Shown one piece after another: positions 63,896 through 64,000 of a stretch of DNA of 64,000 bases (position 1 is its first letter; each line of letters starts with the position of its first letter). The position numbers were made by a program, and so were the translations under genes. The notes beneath the pieces were generated by a model. It made no database searches. It was not told where the DNA came from and saw nothing but the letters and a program-made list of their open reading frames with translations. The stretch is taken from NCBI GenBank assembly GCA_013399875.1, contig VXAZ01004023.1, positions 1,239,422 through 1,303,421 of the forward strand, given 5' to 3'. Source of the stretch: Gymnorhina tibicen (taxonomy: Eukaryota; Chordata; Aves; Passeriformes; Artamidae).

Positions 63896-64000
63896 CTGAA
63901 AATACAGTTGCTAGGATACCTTCATAATTTCGTCCTCACGTTATACTGGTCTTTCAATTAATGAAGAAACATTCAAGTCATTTCTCAGCACTTCTATGCA

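Larger units (their letters stand above)
56561..64000. other. AT-rich unique DNA, no supported gene
   Basis: Apart from the CA repeat and the doubtful exons listed, no gene, mobile element or RNA gene is recognised. A tandem AAACATTGCA pair lies at 58821-58840. A GC-rich patch near 63470-63530 has few CpGs and no assignment. Confidence 0.5.

Noticed and set aside
1..64000. tRNA, rRNA, CRISPR array, bacterial operon or phage genes
   Set aside because: No matching sequence patterns were seen on either strand, and the repeats identify a vertebrate, probably avian, genome.

Overview
This window looks like a gene-poor stretch of a bird genome. Three signs point that way. A short CR1 retrotransposon 3' end (21171-21444) carries the usual avian tail wording and ends in an octamer-like tail. 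There is an avian-type LTR whose outer edge pairs with the common 'taaaccaccaca' end (51301 to about 52350). Long, very decayed CR1 ORF2 fragments of the kind shared by birds, turtles and crocodilians also occur (about 33607-34765, 13325-13515, and more doubtfully 56210-56560). Most of the sequence is AT-rich and CpG-poor, with many runs of A or T. No bacterial-type gene organisation, tRNA, rRNA or CRISPR array was seen.

Layout. Positions 1-6950 are AT-rich unique DNA with one doubtful minus-strand exon near 5.5-5.9 kb. About 6950-7360 is the most striking spot: a CpG-rich patch with a 12-bp inverted repeat holding paired E-boxes, followed by a 12-bp direct repeat that brackets a TAATCC homeodomain site. 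I read it as a CpG island with an embedded regulatory element. Positions 7.4-21 kb are mostly unique DNA with one decayed CR1 piece and a cluster of three possible minus-strand exons (18219-17122). Positions 21-33 kb hold the young CR1, a CpG-retaining homeobox-site-rich patch near 26.0-26.66 kb, and a GC-rich patch plus pyrimidine tract near 31.8-32.4 kb. A 1.2-kb decayed CR1 lies at 33.6-34.8 kb. Positions 35-51 kb are unique DNA with further doubtful exons. The LTR follows at 51.3-52.35 kb, and 52.4-64 kb is AT-rich unique DNA with small palindromes and one CA microsatellite.

Coding content. I could not identify any known protein. The open frames of 60-145 codons match what chance gives in 64 kb of AT-rich DNA read in six frames, and the three longest lie in the GC-rich LTR. 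On the minus strand several open segments have good splice signals and compatible phases. If real, they would be pieces of one long minus-strand gene whose introns fill the window. I list only the best of these, at low confidence, because short open segments between splice-like sites are easy to find by chance. No genes can be shown to work together here.
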